A stretch of 64,000 bases of DNA from Pedobacter sp. Leaf194 (GCF_001423945.1 NZ_LMPU01000008.1:310001-374000), one strand, 5' to 3'; positions 1-8,934 are shown, counted from the stretch's first letter. Notes: generated by a model from the letters alone, not told the origin. Program-made: numbers and translations.

Positions 1-804
1 ATGTACAGTACCGAAGGTGGTATGGATATTGAAGAAGTTGCTGAGCATACGCCGCACTTAATTTTCAAAGAAGAAATAGATCCTAAAGTTGGCTTACAAG
101 GTTTCCAGGCCCGTAAAATTGCTTTCAATTTAGGTGTTAGTGGTGCTGCGCACAAAGAAATGGTGAAGTTTGTAACTGCCTTGTACAAAGCATACGAAGC
201 AACTGATTCTTCAATGTTCGAAATTAATCCCGTTTTAAAAACATCTGATGATAAAGTTATCGCTGTTGATGCGAAAGTTAATTTAGATGAAAACGCCTTA
301 TTCCGTCACGCTGATTACGCTGCAATGCGTGATGTTACGGAAGAAGATCCAATGGAAGTTGAAGCAAGCGCAAGTAATTTAAACTTCGTTAACCTTGATG
401 GAAACGTTGGTTGTATGGTTAATGGCGCTGGTTTAGCAATGGCCACAATGGATATTATTAAATTAGCTGGTGGCGAGCCTGCTAACTTTTTAGACGTTGG
501 TGGAACTGCAAATGCACAAACCGTTAAAGCGGCTTTCAACATCATTTTAAAAGACCCTAACGTTAAAGCCATCTTAATAAATATTTTTGGCGGTATTGTT
601 CGTTGCGACCGTGTTGCCCAAGGTGTTATCGATGCTTACAACGAAATCGGCAATATCCCTGTGCCAATTATCTGTCGTTTACAAGGCACAAACGCAGAAG
701 AAGCTAAGAAATTAATTGACGAATCAGGCCTTAAAGTTTATTCGGCAATTGCATTAAAAGAGGCAGCCGATTTAGTAACTAAAGTATTGGCCGGACAAGC
801 ATAG
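1..804 (+). CDS. sucC: Succinyl-CoA ligase [ADP-forming] subunit beta, 3' part
   Basis: The TCA-cycle enzyme makes ATP or GTP while converting succinyl-CoA to succinate, as a complex with SucD. The reading frame is open from the first base. The first visible residues (YSTEGGMDIEEVAEHTPHLI) match the region near residue 130 of a roughly 400-residue SucC, so the ATG at position 1 is internal and about one third of the protein lies outside the window. The C-terminal CoA-ligase domain is complete, with the glycine-rich DVGGTAN segment, INIFGGIVRCD and the RLQGTN motif. A strong terminator follows 32 bp after the stop codon. sucD is not adjacent downstream. Confidence 0.95.
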   Translation: MYSTEGGMDIEEVAEHTPHLIFKEEIDPKVGLQGFQARKIAFNLGVSGAAHKEMVKFVTALYKAYEATDSSMFEINPVLKTSDDKVIAVDAKVNLDENALFRHADYAAMRDVTEEDPMEVEASASNLNFVNLDGNVGCMVNGAGLAMATMDIIKLAGGEPANFLDVGGTANAQTVKAAFNIILKDPNVKAILINIFGGIVRCDRVAQGVIDAYNEIGNIPVPIICRLQGTNAEEAKKLIDESGLKVYSAIALKEAADLVTKVLAGQA

Positions 805-835
805 CTTAAGCTTAAAGCAGAAATTATAAAGTATA

Positions 836-868
836 AAAACCTTTCAGTGCGAACTGGAAGGTTTTTTT
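836..868 (+). terminator. Intrinsic terminator of sucC
   Basis: A 10-bp stem (AACCTTTCAG with CTGGAAGGTT, one G-T pair) is followed by a run of seven T on the plus strand, just after the sucC stop. Confidence 0.85.
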
Positions 869-880
869 GTTTAGTTAGCG

Positions 881-1048
881 CACCGCAGGTTTTGTTATGC
901 TGTGGAATATTAGCCCCAATTCCTATTATCTGAAAAGCAGGTTCCTGTGTGCTTCGGTTTCGATAGTCCCGCTTTCCATTACAAGCCCAATTGAAAATTG
1001 GGGCTTTTCATTTCTATCGGGTTTATTTAACACAATCCTGTTTAAAGC
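881..1048. repeat. Intergenic inverted-repeat region
   Basis: The gap between sucC and the XRE gene has no coding signal. It holds a perfect 10-bp inverted repeat, AGCCCCAATT at 912-921 and AATTGGGGCT at 996-1005, plus a second partial copy of the left arm at 983-992. The segment at 1023-1043 (TTATTTAAC, then CCTGTTT) resembles 34455-34475 at 17 of 21 positions, so this may be a degenerate dispersed element. Nothing else is recognised up to 1189. Confidence 0.4.
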
Positions 1049-1189
1049 ACACAATTTTTAAAACCCATTAATTTTTCTGTGGCTTATCTGTTTCTGTGGC
1101 AAAAAATTTCCTGGCAAGTTGGATGGGTAGTAGGACAAAACTTACGAAGTTTCTCCCCTCACACTCCTGCCCTTTCTAAACCTAGTAAG

Positions 1190-1396
1190 TTAAAGCGAGC
1201 GAAATTCCAGAATATCGCCGGGCTGGCAATCCAGAACCTTGCAGATGGCTTCCAGCGTTTCTAACCGAATGGCTTTTGCTTTACCCGTTTTTAATATAGA
1301 TAAGTTAGACATTGTGATGCCAACCTGTTCACTTAATTGAGTAAGCGACATTTTGCGACGGGCAAGCATTACATCTAAATTTATTATTATTGGCAT
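1190..1396 (-). CDS. XRE/Cro-C1 family DNA-binding regulator, YozG-like
   Basis: This is a 68-residue protein that is almost entirely one helix-turn-helix domain. It starts MPIIINLDVMLARRKMSLTQ, with the recognition helix around residues 26-42 (GITMSNLSILKTGKAKAI) and the family ending CQPGDILEF. Small XRE proteins of this type are typically encoded directly after a DUF2975 membrane protein, and that is the arrangement here: the DUF2975 gene ends 20 bp upstream on the same strand. The pair probably forms a membrane-linked regulatory module, but its signal and targets are unknown. The ATG at 1394-1396 fits the family length. Confidence 0.85.
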   Translation of the reverse strand: MPIIINLDVMLARRKMSLTQLSEQVGITMSNLSILKTGKAKAIRLETLEAICKVLDCQPGDILEFRSL

Positions 1397-1416
1397 GAGC
1401 AGCTTTGAAGGTAAAG

Positions 1417-1920
1417 TTAAATCGTTAAATCGTTTTCCTCTTTTAGCTTTTTATTCCTGTTTAAGATTCCCGAGGTATAAAAAATAACTAAAGTTATAAT
1501 AATAAAACCAAGATTCGGGATTATGACGCGGGGCCAAATTTCTTTAAAAAGAAAAGCAGGACTGCTAAAGTCAACAGAATAAAGTGCAGCTTTATTAATT
1601 GCGATTTTCAAATATATCAGGTATATAACTGTAAGCAAAGGAAGCCATTTTAAAGCGTTAAGGGGTTTAACAAGCTTCTCTGAAAGAGAAAACTGAGGCG
1701 ATACCTTTACAATGCTATCGAGAAACACAAAAAACATTACATAGAATATCGAGCCAATTGAATTATATCGGTCAGTTAAATCAAAAAAACTGATGCCGGT
1801 TAGCAGACTGAGAAAGGTTAATATGCCAAATATTCTAATAAAAATTTTCAATAACAGCACCATCCAATAGTTCGAGCTCGTGTTTTTGATCTTCCAAATA
1901 AGAAATTTTATAAAAGTCAT
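1417..1920 (-). CDS. DUF2975 domain membrane protein
   Basis: This integral membrane protein has about four hydrophobic segments: LKIFIRIFGILTFLSLLTGI, a stretch near IGSIFYVMFFVFL, LKWLPLLTVIYLIYLKIAI, and LGFIIITLVIFYTSG. It ends in LKEENDLTI, the characteristic DUF2975 C-terminus. The family is usually paired with a small XRE regulator, which follows 20 bp downstream. An upstream TTG at 1944 lies inside the predicted -7 promoter element, so the ATG at 1918-1920 (MTFIKF) is preferred, giving about 167 residues. Its function is unknown; it may hold or modulate the partner regulator at the membrane. Confidence 0.75.
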   Translation of the reverse strand: MTFIKFLIWKIKNTSSNYWMVLLLKIFIRIFGILTFLSLLTGISFFDLTDRYNSIGSIFYVMFFVFLDSIVKVSPQFSLSEKLVKPLNALKWLPLLTVIYLIYLKIAINKAALYSVDFSSPAFLFKEIWPRVIIPNLGFIIITLVIFYTSGILNRNKKLKEENDLTI

Positions 1921-1941
1921 AATTTTATAATATTGAATAAC

Positions 1942-1973
1942 CAAACATAAAAATTTAATTGTTGTTTTGCAAG
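1942..1973 (-). promoter_or_regulatory. Promoter of the DUF2975-XRE pair
   Basis: On the minus strand TATGTTTG (1942-1949) is an exact TAnnTTTG -7 match. CTTG at 1970-1973 supplies the TTG core of a -33 box at 20 bp spacing. The predicted start of transcription lies about 15 nt before the ATG at 1920. Confidence 0.6.
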
Positions 1974-2127
1974 TATAATTTATTGTAAATCAATAAATTT
2001 TTATTACTTATCAGTTATAAGTCACTAACGGGCATGAGAACTGCCAAAAACATTATTGGAATGATTTTTGTTGTAAGTAAAACTATAAAAAACGTGTGCA
2101 AACAGCAACATTTTCAGTATTTTATCC

Positions 2128-2158
2128 TTTCGGATTGCTATACAATTTCGTAACTTTG
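2128..2158 (+). promoter_or_regulatory. Promoter of rpoD
   Basis: TAACTTTG at 2151-2158 is an exact Bacteroidota -7 element, and TTTC at 2128-2131 is a 3-of-4 -33 element at 19 bp spacing. It leaves a 5' leader of about 30 nt before the ATG at 2196. Confidence 0.7.
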
Positions 2159-2195
2159 CACACTTCAATAATTTAAGAGCACACAAAACGTATAA

Positions 2196-3056
2196 ATGAG
2201 ACAACTCAAGATAACGCAATCCATTACCAACCGTGAAAGTCAGTCGTTAGATAAGTACCTACACGAAATTGGTAAAGTAGATTTAATAACAGCAGAGGAA
2301 GAGGTAATTTTAGCAAGAAAGATTCGTGAAGGCGATCAAGCTGCATTAGAGCGATTAACTAAAACCAACTTACGTTTCGTAGTATCTGTTGCAAAGCAAT
2401 ATCAAAATCAGGGCTTAACTTTAGGAGATTTAATTAACGAAGGTAACCTAGGTTTAATTAAAGCGGCAAAACGTTTTGATGAAACCAAAGGTTTCAAATT
2501 TATTTCTTACGCAGTTTGGTGGATTCGTCAGTCGATTTTGCAAGCAATTGCTGAGCAAAGCCGTATTGTACGTTTGCCTTTAAACCAGGTTGGTTCATTA
2601 AGTAAAATCAGTAAAGCCTTCTCTAAATTAGAGCAAGAATACGAACGCGAGCCTTCTCCGGAAGAACTGGCAGATATATTAGAAACAACAGTTGATAAAA
2701 TTTCTGACACGTTAAGCAATTCAGGTCGCCACGTATCAATGGATGCGCCATTTGTTCAAGGTGAAGAAAATACGCTGTTGGATGTATTGGAAAATCATGA
2801 ACCAAACACTGATAGTTCATTAATTAACGAATCCTTATCAGAAGAAATTAAACGTTCTTTATCTACGCTAACTGAGCGGGAAAGGGAAATTATCGTTTTA
2901 TTCTTTGGTTTAGGTTCAAATCATCCGCTTTCATTAGAAGAAATTGGTGAGAAATTTAACTTAACACGCGAACGTGTTAGACAGATTAAAGATAAAGCGC
3001 TTCAACGCCTGCGTCATACATCGAGGAGCAAAATATTAAAATCTTATTTAGGGTAA
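2196..3056 (+). CDS. rpoD: Primary RNA polymerase sigma factor (sigma-70/SigA type)
   Basis: This is the housekeeping sigma factor that directs RNA polymerase to the -33/-7 promoters of Bacteroidota. At 286 residues it is short because the phylum's primary sigma lacks the long region 1.1 and non-conserved insert. Region 1.2 is near residues 14-45, region 2 is around 60-115 ([19 protein letters not shown], then [15 protein letters not shown]), region 3 follows, and region 4 is at about 222-276 ([16 protein letters not shown] and the helix-turn-helix [19 protein letters not shown]). It has its own promoter and terminator, so it is probably monocistronic. Confidence 0.97.
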   Translation: MRQLKITQSITNRESQSLDKYLHEIGKVDLITAEEEVILARKIREGDQAALERLTKTNLRFVVSVAKQYQNQGLTLGDLINEGNLGLIKAAKRFDETKGFKFISYAVWWIRQSILQAIAEQSRIVRLPLNQVGSLSKISKAFSKLEQEYEREPSPEELADILETTVDKISDTLSNSGRHVSMDAPFVQGEENTLLDVLENHEPNTDSSLINESLSEEIKRSLSTLTEREREIIVLFFGLGSNHPLSLEEIGEKFNLTRERVRQIKDKALQRLRHTSRSKILKSYLG

Positions 3057-3082
3057 ATTATTCCTCAAATATTCAAGACATA

Positions 3083-3112
3083 TAAAAGTCAACCAATGGG
3101 TTGACTTTTTTT
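3083..3112 (+). terminator. Intrinsic terminator of rpoD
   Basis: An 11-bp stem, AAAAGTCAACC pairing with GGTTGACTTTT, is followed by a T run 27 bp after the rpoD stop. Confidence 0.85.
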
Positions 3113-3149
3113 GTTAAATGCCATTTGATATTTTTCTATATATTTAGAA

Positions 3150-3512
3150 ATGCCCACAAGTAATTTCAAAAACTTAATGATAATCTACAAACCGATGCTG
3201 TTGTGGAATATTCTGATAAGTTTATTGGCAGGCTTTTTCTTTGTCATCGATGGTTATAAGAAACCGGGCGGCTTCGTAATGACCATTTTTATGAAACCTG
3301 TAGGATGGACATTTTCGATAGCTATCGAACGGTTCTTCCTGAAGAAACACAGGTATTTTTATCGAAATATGGGATTTAGTTTTCGAAAAATCCTCAGCAG
3401 CTTGATTCTTTATGACATCATCATTCTATTTTTAGTTATAGCCTTCTCTTTACTATGCAGGAACTTTTTATTGACAGTGTTACCAAGCAATTTGATACAC
3501 GGGCAATTTTAA
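3150..3512 (+). CDS. Small membrane protein, possible ABC partner subunit
   Basis: This 120-residue protein is not recognised as a named family. It has one strong hydrophobic segment near residues 17-33 (LLWNILISLLAGFFFVI), a weaker one around 43-60, a basic middle (RFFLKKHRYFYRNMGFSFRKI), and a second strong segment near residues 82-104. Its last 58 bases overlap the following ABC ATPase gene in another frame, so the two are translationally coupled and probably form one transport module. The lack of a larger permease nearby makes this the only candidate membrane subunit. A TATATTTA sequence ending 4 bp before the ATG may be its -7 element. Confidence 0.6.
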   Translation: MPTSNFKNLMIIYKPMLLWNILISLLAGFFFVIDGYKKPGGFVMTIFMKPVGWTFSIAIERFFLKKHRYFYRNMGFSFRKILSSLILYDIIILFLVIAFSLLCRNFLLTVLPSNLIHGQF

Positions 3513-4114
3513 ACGGTGTGTTCATCAATTGCAAGGTTGGCGAAGTTGTTGGTTTACTTGGCAGAAATGGCAGCGGAAAATCGACACTTCTTGAAATCAT
3601 TTTTGGTACTACCAAAGCTGATTTTAAATACTTAAAACTTAATGATAAACAAATTTCTAAAGGCTATTTATCGGGAAAGATAGCTTATTTGCCACAACAC
3701 AATTTTATTCCTAATAAACTTACAGTTGCTGCAGCTATTGGAATATTCAGCAAAGAACGTAAAGGTGAGCTACTTAAAGTTAATTTCGTGGCTGGAAATT
3801 TAGGGAAAAAATTTCAAGATTTTTCTGGTGGTGAAAGCCGTTTGCTGGAGGCATTGATAATAATTTACAGCGATGCAGATTTTATCCTTTTAGATGAGCC
3901 ATTTTCACAATTAGCGCCGATGTTAATTGATGAATTAAAGTGTCATATCAATAAGTTAAAACTGGTTAAAGGTTTTCTAATAACCGACCACTATTATAAA
4001 TCTATATTAGCCGTTGCTGACAGGGTTGTATTGCTTCATAATGGCTGCAACTACCGAATCGAAGGTACTGAAGATTTAGTACTTCACGGTTACCTGCCAA
4101 CTCCTGGAAATTAA
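3455..4114 (+). CDS. ABC transporter ATP-binding protein
   Basis: This 219-residue nucleotide-binding subunit has Walker A GRNGSGKST near residue 36, a Q-loop segment (IAYLPQHNF), the signature FSGGESR (the usual LSGGQ is altered), Walker B DADFILLDEPF, and the H-loop ITDHY. It overlaps the small upstream membrane protein gene by 58 bp. The substrate cannot be read from the sequence. The module is isolated between the rpoD terminator and the convergent amn gene. Confidence 0.85.
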   Translation: MQELFIDSVTKQFDTRAILNGVFINCKVGEVVGLLGRNGSGKSTLLEIIFGTTKADFKYLKLNDKQISKGYLSGKIAYLPQHNFIPNKLTVAAAIGIFSKERKGELLKVNFVAGNLGKKFQDFSGGESRLLEALIIIYSDADFILLDEPFSQLAPMLIDELKCHINKLKLVKGFLITDHYYKSILAVADRVVLLHNGCNYRIEGTEDLVLHGYLPTPGN

Positions 4115-4121
4115 ATTTAAA

Positions 4122-4150
4122 CCAAAAAAAAGATCAGCACTTGCTGACCT
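4122..4150 (-). terminator. Intrinsic terminator of amn
   Basis: On the minus strand AGGTCAGC pairs with GCTGATCT across a 4-nt loop and is followed by a run of eight T. There is no T run on the plus strand, so it mainly serves the minus-strand amn gene. Confidence 0.75.
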
Positions 4151-4210
4151 CTACTCGCTCTATCCAGTTAGCGGCTTGCTGCTTCAATTAAAGCCAATTC
4201 CCAACTGGTA

Positions 4211-5074
4211 CTAAAACAACAAGTGTTTAACAGTTAAACCGTTGTTAATCAATTGCTTCAAAGAATCAATTCCAATTCTTAAATGTGTTTCTACGTACTT
4301 TTCAGTCACCGAACTATCGCTTTCTGCTGTTTTTACACCTTCCGGAATCATCGGTTGATCGGAAACGAGCAACAAAGCGCCAGCAGGAATTTTGTTGGCA
4401 AACGCAGTAGTGAACACAGTGGCAGTTTCCATATCAACAGCCATTGCTCTTAATGTTTTCAAATACCTTTTAAATTCCTTATCGTGTTCCCAAACTCTTC
4501 TGTTTGTGGTATAACAAGTTCCTGTCCAGTAATCACGTCCATGATCGCGAATTGTTGTTGAAATTGCTTTCTGCAACGCGAAGGCAGGCAAGGCCGGTAC
4601 TTCAGCAGGAAGGTAATCATTTGATGTTCCTTCTCCCCTTATCGCGGCAATTGGAAGAATTAAATCGCCCAGTTGATTTTTCTTTTTCAGTCCGCCACAT
4701 TTCCCCAAAAACAAAACTGCTTTCGGTTTAATGGCTGTAAGCAAATCCATCATTGTTGCCGCCAGCGGACTTCCCATACCGAAGTTTATTATGGTTATGC
4801 CGTTTGCTGTAACACTTTGCATAGGTTTGTCTAGACCCATAATCGGCGCATTGTCATTCCATTCAGAAAACATGCTTACATATTTACTGAAATTGGTTAA
4901 CAGAATATAATCTCCAAACTGATCCAATGGCCTGCCGGTATATCTGGGCAGCCAGTTTTTAACAATTTCTTCTTTCGATTTTAGTCCGGCTTTAACCGGG
5001 CTTTCAACCTCTTTCACTTTTTTTGAATTCTCTACAATGGCCTCGTCTTTTTTTACGTCTTTTTCTTCGTTCAT
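4211..5074 (-). CDS. amn: AMP nucleosidase
   Basis: This enzyme hydrolyses AMP to adenine and ribose 5-phosphate, a purine salvage and adenylate-control step. The 287-residue protein is the short Bacteroidota form with the nucleoside-phosphorylase fold: NFGMGSPLAATMMDLL, LFLGKCGG, GEGTSNDYLP, TGTCYTTNRRVWEHD, and the conserved AVDMETATVF that places the glutamate at the nucleoside site. The catalytic-region aspartate is in LLLVSDQPM. About 30 N-terminal residues are Lys/Glu-rich and look like a disordered extension. It is single-gene, convergent with the ABC module, and ends in its own terminator. Confidence 0.9.
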   Translation of the reverse strand: MNEEKDVKKDEAIVENSKKVKEVESPVKAGLKSKEEIVKNWLPRYTGRPLDQFGDYILLTNFSKYVSMFSEWNDNAPIMGLDKPMQSVTANGITIINFGMGSPLAATMMDLLTAIKPKAVLFLGKCGGLKKKNQLGDLILPIAAIRGEGTSNDYLPAEVPALPAFALQKAISTTIRDHGRDYWTGTCYTTNRRVWEHDKEFKRYLKTLRAMAVDMETATVFTTAFANKIPAGALLLVSDQPMIPEGVKTAESDSSVTEKYVETHLRIGIDSLKQLINNGLTVKHLLF

Positions 5075-5192
5075 ATATTTTTATTCCTTTCAATAATATA
5101 AGGCTTTATTTTCAAATTAACAAATTCCATTTAAGCAAATTGTTAAGGGCATCCTAACAAAAAGAGCGCTCAAGAAAACTAAACATAATGGT

Positions 5193-5229
5193 TAAAAAAA
5201 ATCCCCCCGGTTTTTTCGGGAGGATTTTG
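5193..5229 (-). terminator. Intrinsic terminator of clpPX
   Basis: On the minus strand ATCCTCCCG pairs with CGGGGGGAT (one G-T pair) around an A-rich loop, followed by eight T. It sits directly after the clpX stop codon. Confidence 0.9.
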
Positions 5230-5238
5230 ATTCTTTCT

Positions 5239-6477
5239 TTATGCGGCTTGTAACTTTTTAAAGTCGGCCTTTTCAAACTTCTCAATTGCATAATCGAGAT
5301 TGATGTGTAACTCCTTTACATCTTTTTGTGTCGGCGTATCAAACATCGCATCGAGCATTATCGCCTCGCAAATTGACCGCAAACCACGAGCCCCAAGCTT
5401 ATACTCCATTGCTTTATCAACGATGAAATCTAAAACATCCTCATCGAAAACCAGTTTTACATCCTCATAATCAAACAACTTTTCATATTGTTTTGTCAAG
5501 GCGTTTTTTGGTGCGGTTAAGATATTTCTAAGCGTTTCTTTATCCAGTGGATTTAAATGCGAAAGCACCGGAATACGACCAATTAACTCCGGAATTAAAC
5601 CAAAAGATTTTAAATCCTGTGGGGTGATGTACTTGTACAAGTTTTTAAGGTCTAACACTGTATCATCCTTTTTCACCTTGTAACCAACAGCCTGAGTACG
5701 CAGTCGGTTTGCAATTTTACGCTCGATGCCATCAAAAGCACCCCCGCAGATAAACAAGATGTTGTTGGTATTAACCGGAATCATTTTCTGATCCGGATGT
5801 TTACGGCCGCCCTGAGGTGGAACATTAACTATCGTACCTTCCAAAATCTTTAGTAAAGCCTGCTGCACACCTTCGCCAGATACGTCGCGGGTGATTGATG
5901 GGTTATCACTTTTACGGGCAACCTTATCAACCTCATCAATGTAAACAATACCACGTTCGGCTGAGGCTACGTCATAGTCTGCCGCCTGCAATAAACGGGT
6001 TAGGATACTTTCAACATCTTCACCAACATAACCTGCTTCAGTTAAAACGGTAGCATCGCAGATGCAAAAAGGAACGTGCAAAATTTTCGCGATGGTTTTA
6101 GCCAAAAGCGTTTTTCCTGTTCCGGTTTCGCCAACCAACATGATATTCGACTTTTCAATCTCTATCTCGTCTTTATCAATTTTTTGATTTAAACGTTTGT
6201 AGTGATTGTAAACCGCAACCGACAACACCTTTTTAGCATCATCCTGACCAATTACATATTGATCTAAATGCTGCTTAATTTCAAGCGGCTTTAGTAAGGT
6301 TAAAGTTGATTGAATGCCTTTGCTGTTCTTCGTACCTAATTCCTGAGCAAGCAATTGATTGGCCTGGGTAACACATTTATCGCAGATAAACGCATCCATG
6401 CCCTCAATTAACATCAAAGTTTCATGCTTGCCAGAATGGCAAAATGAGCAACGGGATTCTTTATTTTGTTTCGCCAT
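5239..6477 (-). CDS. clpX: ATP-dependent Clp protease ATP-binding subunit ClpX
   Basis: ClpX is a hexameric AAA+ unfoldase that recognises, unfolds and threads substrates into ClpP. The 412-residue protein has the N-terminal zinc-binding domain with ligands Cys10, Cys13, Cys32 and Cys35. Walker A is GETGTGKT, the pore loop region is GYVGEDVES, Walker B is IVYIDEVDK, and sensor and arginine-finger motifs follow ([21 protein letters not shown]). Its start overlaps the 3' end of clpP by 17 bp, so the pair is an operon with likely translational coupling. Confidence 0.97.
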   Translation of the reverse strand: MAKQNKESRCSFCHSGKHETLMLIEGMDAFICDKCVTQANQLLAQELGTKNSKGIQSTLTLLKPLEIKQHLDQYVIGQDDAKKVLSVAVYNHYKRLNQKIDKDEIEIEKSNIMLVGETGTGKTLLAKTIAKILHVPFCICDATVLTEAGYVGEDVESILTRLLQAADYDVASAERGIVYIDEVDKVARKSDNPSITRDVSGEGVQQALLKILEGTIVNVPPQGGRKHPDQKMIPVNTNNILFICGGAFDGIERKIANRLRTQAVGYKVKKDDTVLDLKNLYKYITPQDLKSFGLIPELIGRIPVLSHLNPLDKETLRNILTAPKNALTKQYEKLFDYEDVKLVFDEDVLDFIVDKAMEYKLGARGLRSICEAIMLDAMFDTPTQKDVKELHINLDYAIEKFEKADFKKLQAA

Positions 6478-7168
6478 CTTTTTTCGAGTTTCTCGATAAT
6501 ACTTCGTCTACCATACCAAATCCTTTTGCCTCATTGGCAGTCATCCAGTAATCACGGTCTGAAGCTTTTTCAACCCAGTCGTAATCTTGTCCTGAATGCT
6601 CAGAAATAATATCGTATAGTTCTTTTTTTAATTTTAACATCTCTCTCAAGTTAATCTCCATATCAGATGCAACGCCTTGTGCACCTCCTGATGGTTGGTG
6701 AATCATTACTCTTGAGTGTGGTAACGCTGCACGTTTGCCTTTTGCGCCGGCAACCAGTAAAACCGCTCCCATTGATGCTGCCATACCGGTACAGATTGTT
6801 GCAACATCTGGCTGAATGTATTGCATCGTGTCGTAAATGCCTAAACCTGCATATACAGAACCGCCTGGCGAGTTAATGTAAATCTGAATGTCTCTATCTG
6901 CATCTGTTGATTGCAAAAACAACAACTGAGCCTGAATGATATTTGCATTCTGATCATAAATAGCATCACCTAAAAAGATGATACGATCCATCATTAATCT
7001 CGAAAAAACATCCATTTGTGCAACATTTAGCTGGCGTTCTTCAATAATATATGGCGTCATGTTCTGTGGGTTCATGTTAGCCTGAGCAATAAATTTATCT
7101 ACATGCAAACCGCCAATACCCTGATGTTTAACGGCAAATTTTCTGAATTCTTGTGAATCTATGTTCAT
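6461..7168 (-). CDS. clpP: ATP-dependent Clp protease proteolytic subunit ClpP
   Basis: ClpP is the serine protease core of the ClpXP complex. The catalytic triad is visible: Ser132 in GMAASMGAV, His157 in VMIHQPSGG, and Asp206 in ASDRDYWMT. INSPGGSVYAGLGIYDTMQ is the oxyanion-region motif. At 235 residues it carries an N-terminal extension of about 35 residues compared with the usual form, likely a propeptide removed on maturation. The ATG at 7166-7168 is the only suitable start upstream of the conserved part. It is followed in the same operon by clpX. Confidence 0.97.
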   Translation of the reverse strand: MNIDSQEFRKFAVKHQGIGGLHVDKFIAQANMNPQNMTPYIIEERQLNVAQMDVFSRLMMDRIIFLGDAIYDQNANIIQAQLLFLQSTDADRDIQIYINSPGGSVYAGLGIYDTMQYIQPDVATICTGMAASMGAVLLVAGAKGKRAALPHSRVMIHQPSGGAQGVASDMEINLREMLKLKKELYDIISEHSGQDYDWVEKASDRDYWMTANEAKGFGMVDEVLSRNSKKDGETK

Positions 7169-7432
7169 ATTTTGATTAGGGTTAAGCGTTTGGCTTTAAA
7201 ACCTAGTGTTCTAAAACCAATCGACTGTAATTTTAACTATTATTTTCTATAGCTGGTTAATTTCCATGCCAATTTATTTAAATATCTGATTATGTAGGGC
7301 AAATCACAACCAGAAATGAAAATCTTGCTTTTTAAAGATAAAACAAATTGAGAAGGCGAACGTTAAAAAATTTGTAATTCTATATCAACCAGCACTTTAA
7401 GAATATAAATAACTAAAAATATCAGAAAAAGT
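7169..7432. other. Intergenic region upstream of clpP
   Basis: This AT-rich spacer must contain the clpPX promoter, but no exact TAnnTTTG element was found on the minus strand. No coding sequence, repeat or RNA gene was seen in it. Confidence 0.4.
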
Positions 7433-7466
7433 TTGGATAAAATAAGAGCAACTCATTGAGTTGCTC
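7433..7466 (-). terminator. Probable terminator of tig
   Basis: A near-perfect inverted repeat (GAGCAACTCA with TTGAGTTGCTC) lies 48 bp after the tig stop. On the minus strand it is followed by the T-rich TTATTTTATCC rather than a clean T run. Confidence 0.6.
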
Positions 7467-7513
7467 CACATTTTAAAAGTATTAAAGAGACTGACAATTG
7501 GTCAGCCAAATTG

Positions 7514-8863
7514 TTATTTTTTGTCTAAAGCGATAAACTTATCGTAATCAATAGTTTGGTCTTCCAAAGTTACAATTGATTTAATTTGTTCGAAAGTTTT
7601 AAGGGCTTTTACCTCTTCGAAAGTACGGTTTGCATTTTCCTTTTCCTGCAAGAACTGAACTGCATATTGCGCAAGTTGATCTTCAGGAAGCGGACTTGGG
7701 CTGTACATTCTAAACTGAGCATCTAGTTTTGCCTTTGCAGCCGCAACAACATCTTCATATTTAATTTCGATGCTGTTATCTTTAATGATTTTGTTCTCGA
7801 TTAGCGTCCACTTTAAGTTTTTAGCGAAATCATCATAACCTTCTGCCAATTCCTCATCTGTTAATTTTTCATTGGTGGCTTTTAACCAGCGGCGTAAAAA
7901 TTCATCAGGTAATTCAAAATTGTGTTTTTCTAAAAGTTGCTCATAAATATCGTTTGATAGCTTACGTTCAGCATCTTGTTTAAACATGCTTTCAACCTCT
8001 TCTGTAATTTTTGCTCTAAAACCAGCTTCGTCGGTAACGGTACCTTCACCAAAAAGTTTATCAAAAAACTCCTGGTTTAGGTCTGATTCCTCTAAACGGT
8101 TTACATTTTTAACTGTTAACTGGAAATTCGACTTCAATTCTGCTGCATCTTCTTCAGAAATATTTAAAGCCTTTGCAATAACTGATGCATCGCCGAAAGC
8201 TTTCTGAATATCTATAGTTACAACATCATCCTTTTTTAAACCTACTAAAGTTTTAAGAATTTTTTTATCGTTAACCTGGTCTAAACGAAGTGTTGCTGAA
8301 TTGCTAATGCCTCCTTCGAAAATTGAACCGTCATTACCCAGCTGAACTAAATCTGCATAGAGCACATCACCTTCAGCTGACACCTCTGGGTTGGACATTT
8401 TGCCATAGCTACGACGGATATTTTTTATACGCTCTTCTAAGGTTTCGTTATCAGCTTTGATAACGTATTGGGTAAATTTATCTTTCGATGAGATGTTAAC
8501 GTCAAAAGCCGGAGCCAGACCTAATTCATAGTCAAATTCAAAATCATCGGTATTATCCCATTTAAATTCCTTTTGGTCGTCTATTTTAGGTAGTGGCTGA
8601 CCCAAAATTTCCAGTTTTTGCTCTGCAATGTAATTAGATAGCGTATCATTCAACAAGTTATTCACTTCCTCTACCAAAATACTCTTACCATACATTCTCT
8701 TGATGTGAGACGCCGGCACCATTCCTTTACGAAAACCAGGTAATTGTGCTTTTTTAGCTTGATCTTTTATTGCTTTATCTACTTTGCCGGTATAATCTGC
8801 AGGTGCAATTTTGATTTTTACAACAGCATTTAAGTTGCCGGTTTTTTCCTGTGTAATATTCAT
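7514..8863 (-). CDS. tig: Trigger factor chaperone
   Basis: Trigger factor is the ribosome-associated chaperone that meets nascent chains at the exit tunnel. The 449-residue length fits the family. The ribosome-binding loop GFRKGMVP is at residues 43-50, preceded by AIKDQAKKAQLP. The C-terminal half is the lysine- and glutamate-rich helical arm region. A PPIase-like middle domain is not obvious by eye. The gene lies just downstream of a tRNA-Leu and its terminator, and upstream of clpPX, a common neighbourhood for tig. Confidence 0.92.
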   Translation of the reverse strand: MNITQEKTGNLNAVVKIKIAPADYTGKVDKAIKDQAKKAQLPGFRKGMVPASHIKRMYGKSILVEEVNNLLNDTLSNYIAEQKLEILGQPLPKIDDQKEFKWDNTDDFEFDYELGLAPAFDVNISSKDKFTQYVIKADNETLEERIKNIRRSYGKMSNPEVSAEGDVLYADLVQLGNDGSIFEGGISNSATLRLDQVNDKKILKTLVGLKKDDVVTIDIQKAFGDASVIAKALNISEEDAAELKSNFQLTVKNVNRLEESDLNQEFFDKLFGEGTVTDEAGFRAKITEEVESMFKQDAERKLSNDIYEQLLEKHNFELPDEFLRRWLKATNEKLTDEELAEGYDDFAKNLKWTLIENKIIKDNSIEIKYEDVVAAAKAKLDAQFRMYSPSPLPEDQLAQYAVQFLQEKENANRTFEEVKALKTFEQIKSIVTLEDQTIDYDKFIALDKK

Positions 8864-8883
8864 TTCTTTTGAATCAACGTTTT

Positions 8884-8922
8884 AAAAAACAAAACCGTTC
8901 CGATGTTTAAATCGAAACGGCC
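8884..8922 (-). terminator. Terminator between tRNA-Leu and tig
   Basis: On the minus strand CCGTTTCGAT pairs with ATCGGAACGG (arms 8911-8920 and 8895-8904, one mismatch) and is followed by TTTTGTTTTTT. It lies 12 bp past the tRNA 3' end and only about 20 bp before the tig ATG. Confidence 0.8.
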
Positions 8923-8934
8923 TTTATCTTATTG

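Noticed and set aside
1079..1264. A 61-codon plus-strand frame over the XRE gene and its downstream region
   Set aside because: It overlaps the convincing XRE coding sequence in antisense, starts with a non-ATG codon and has no recognisable protein features.
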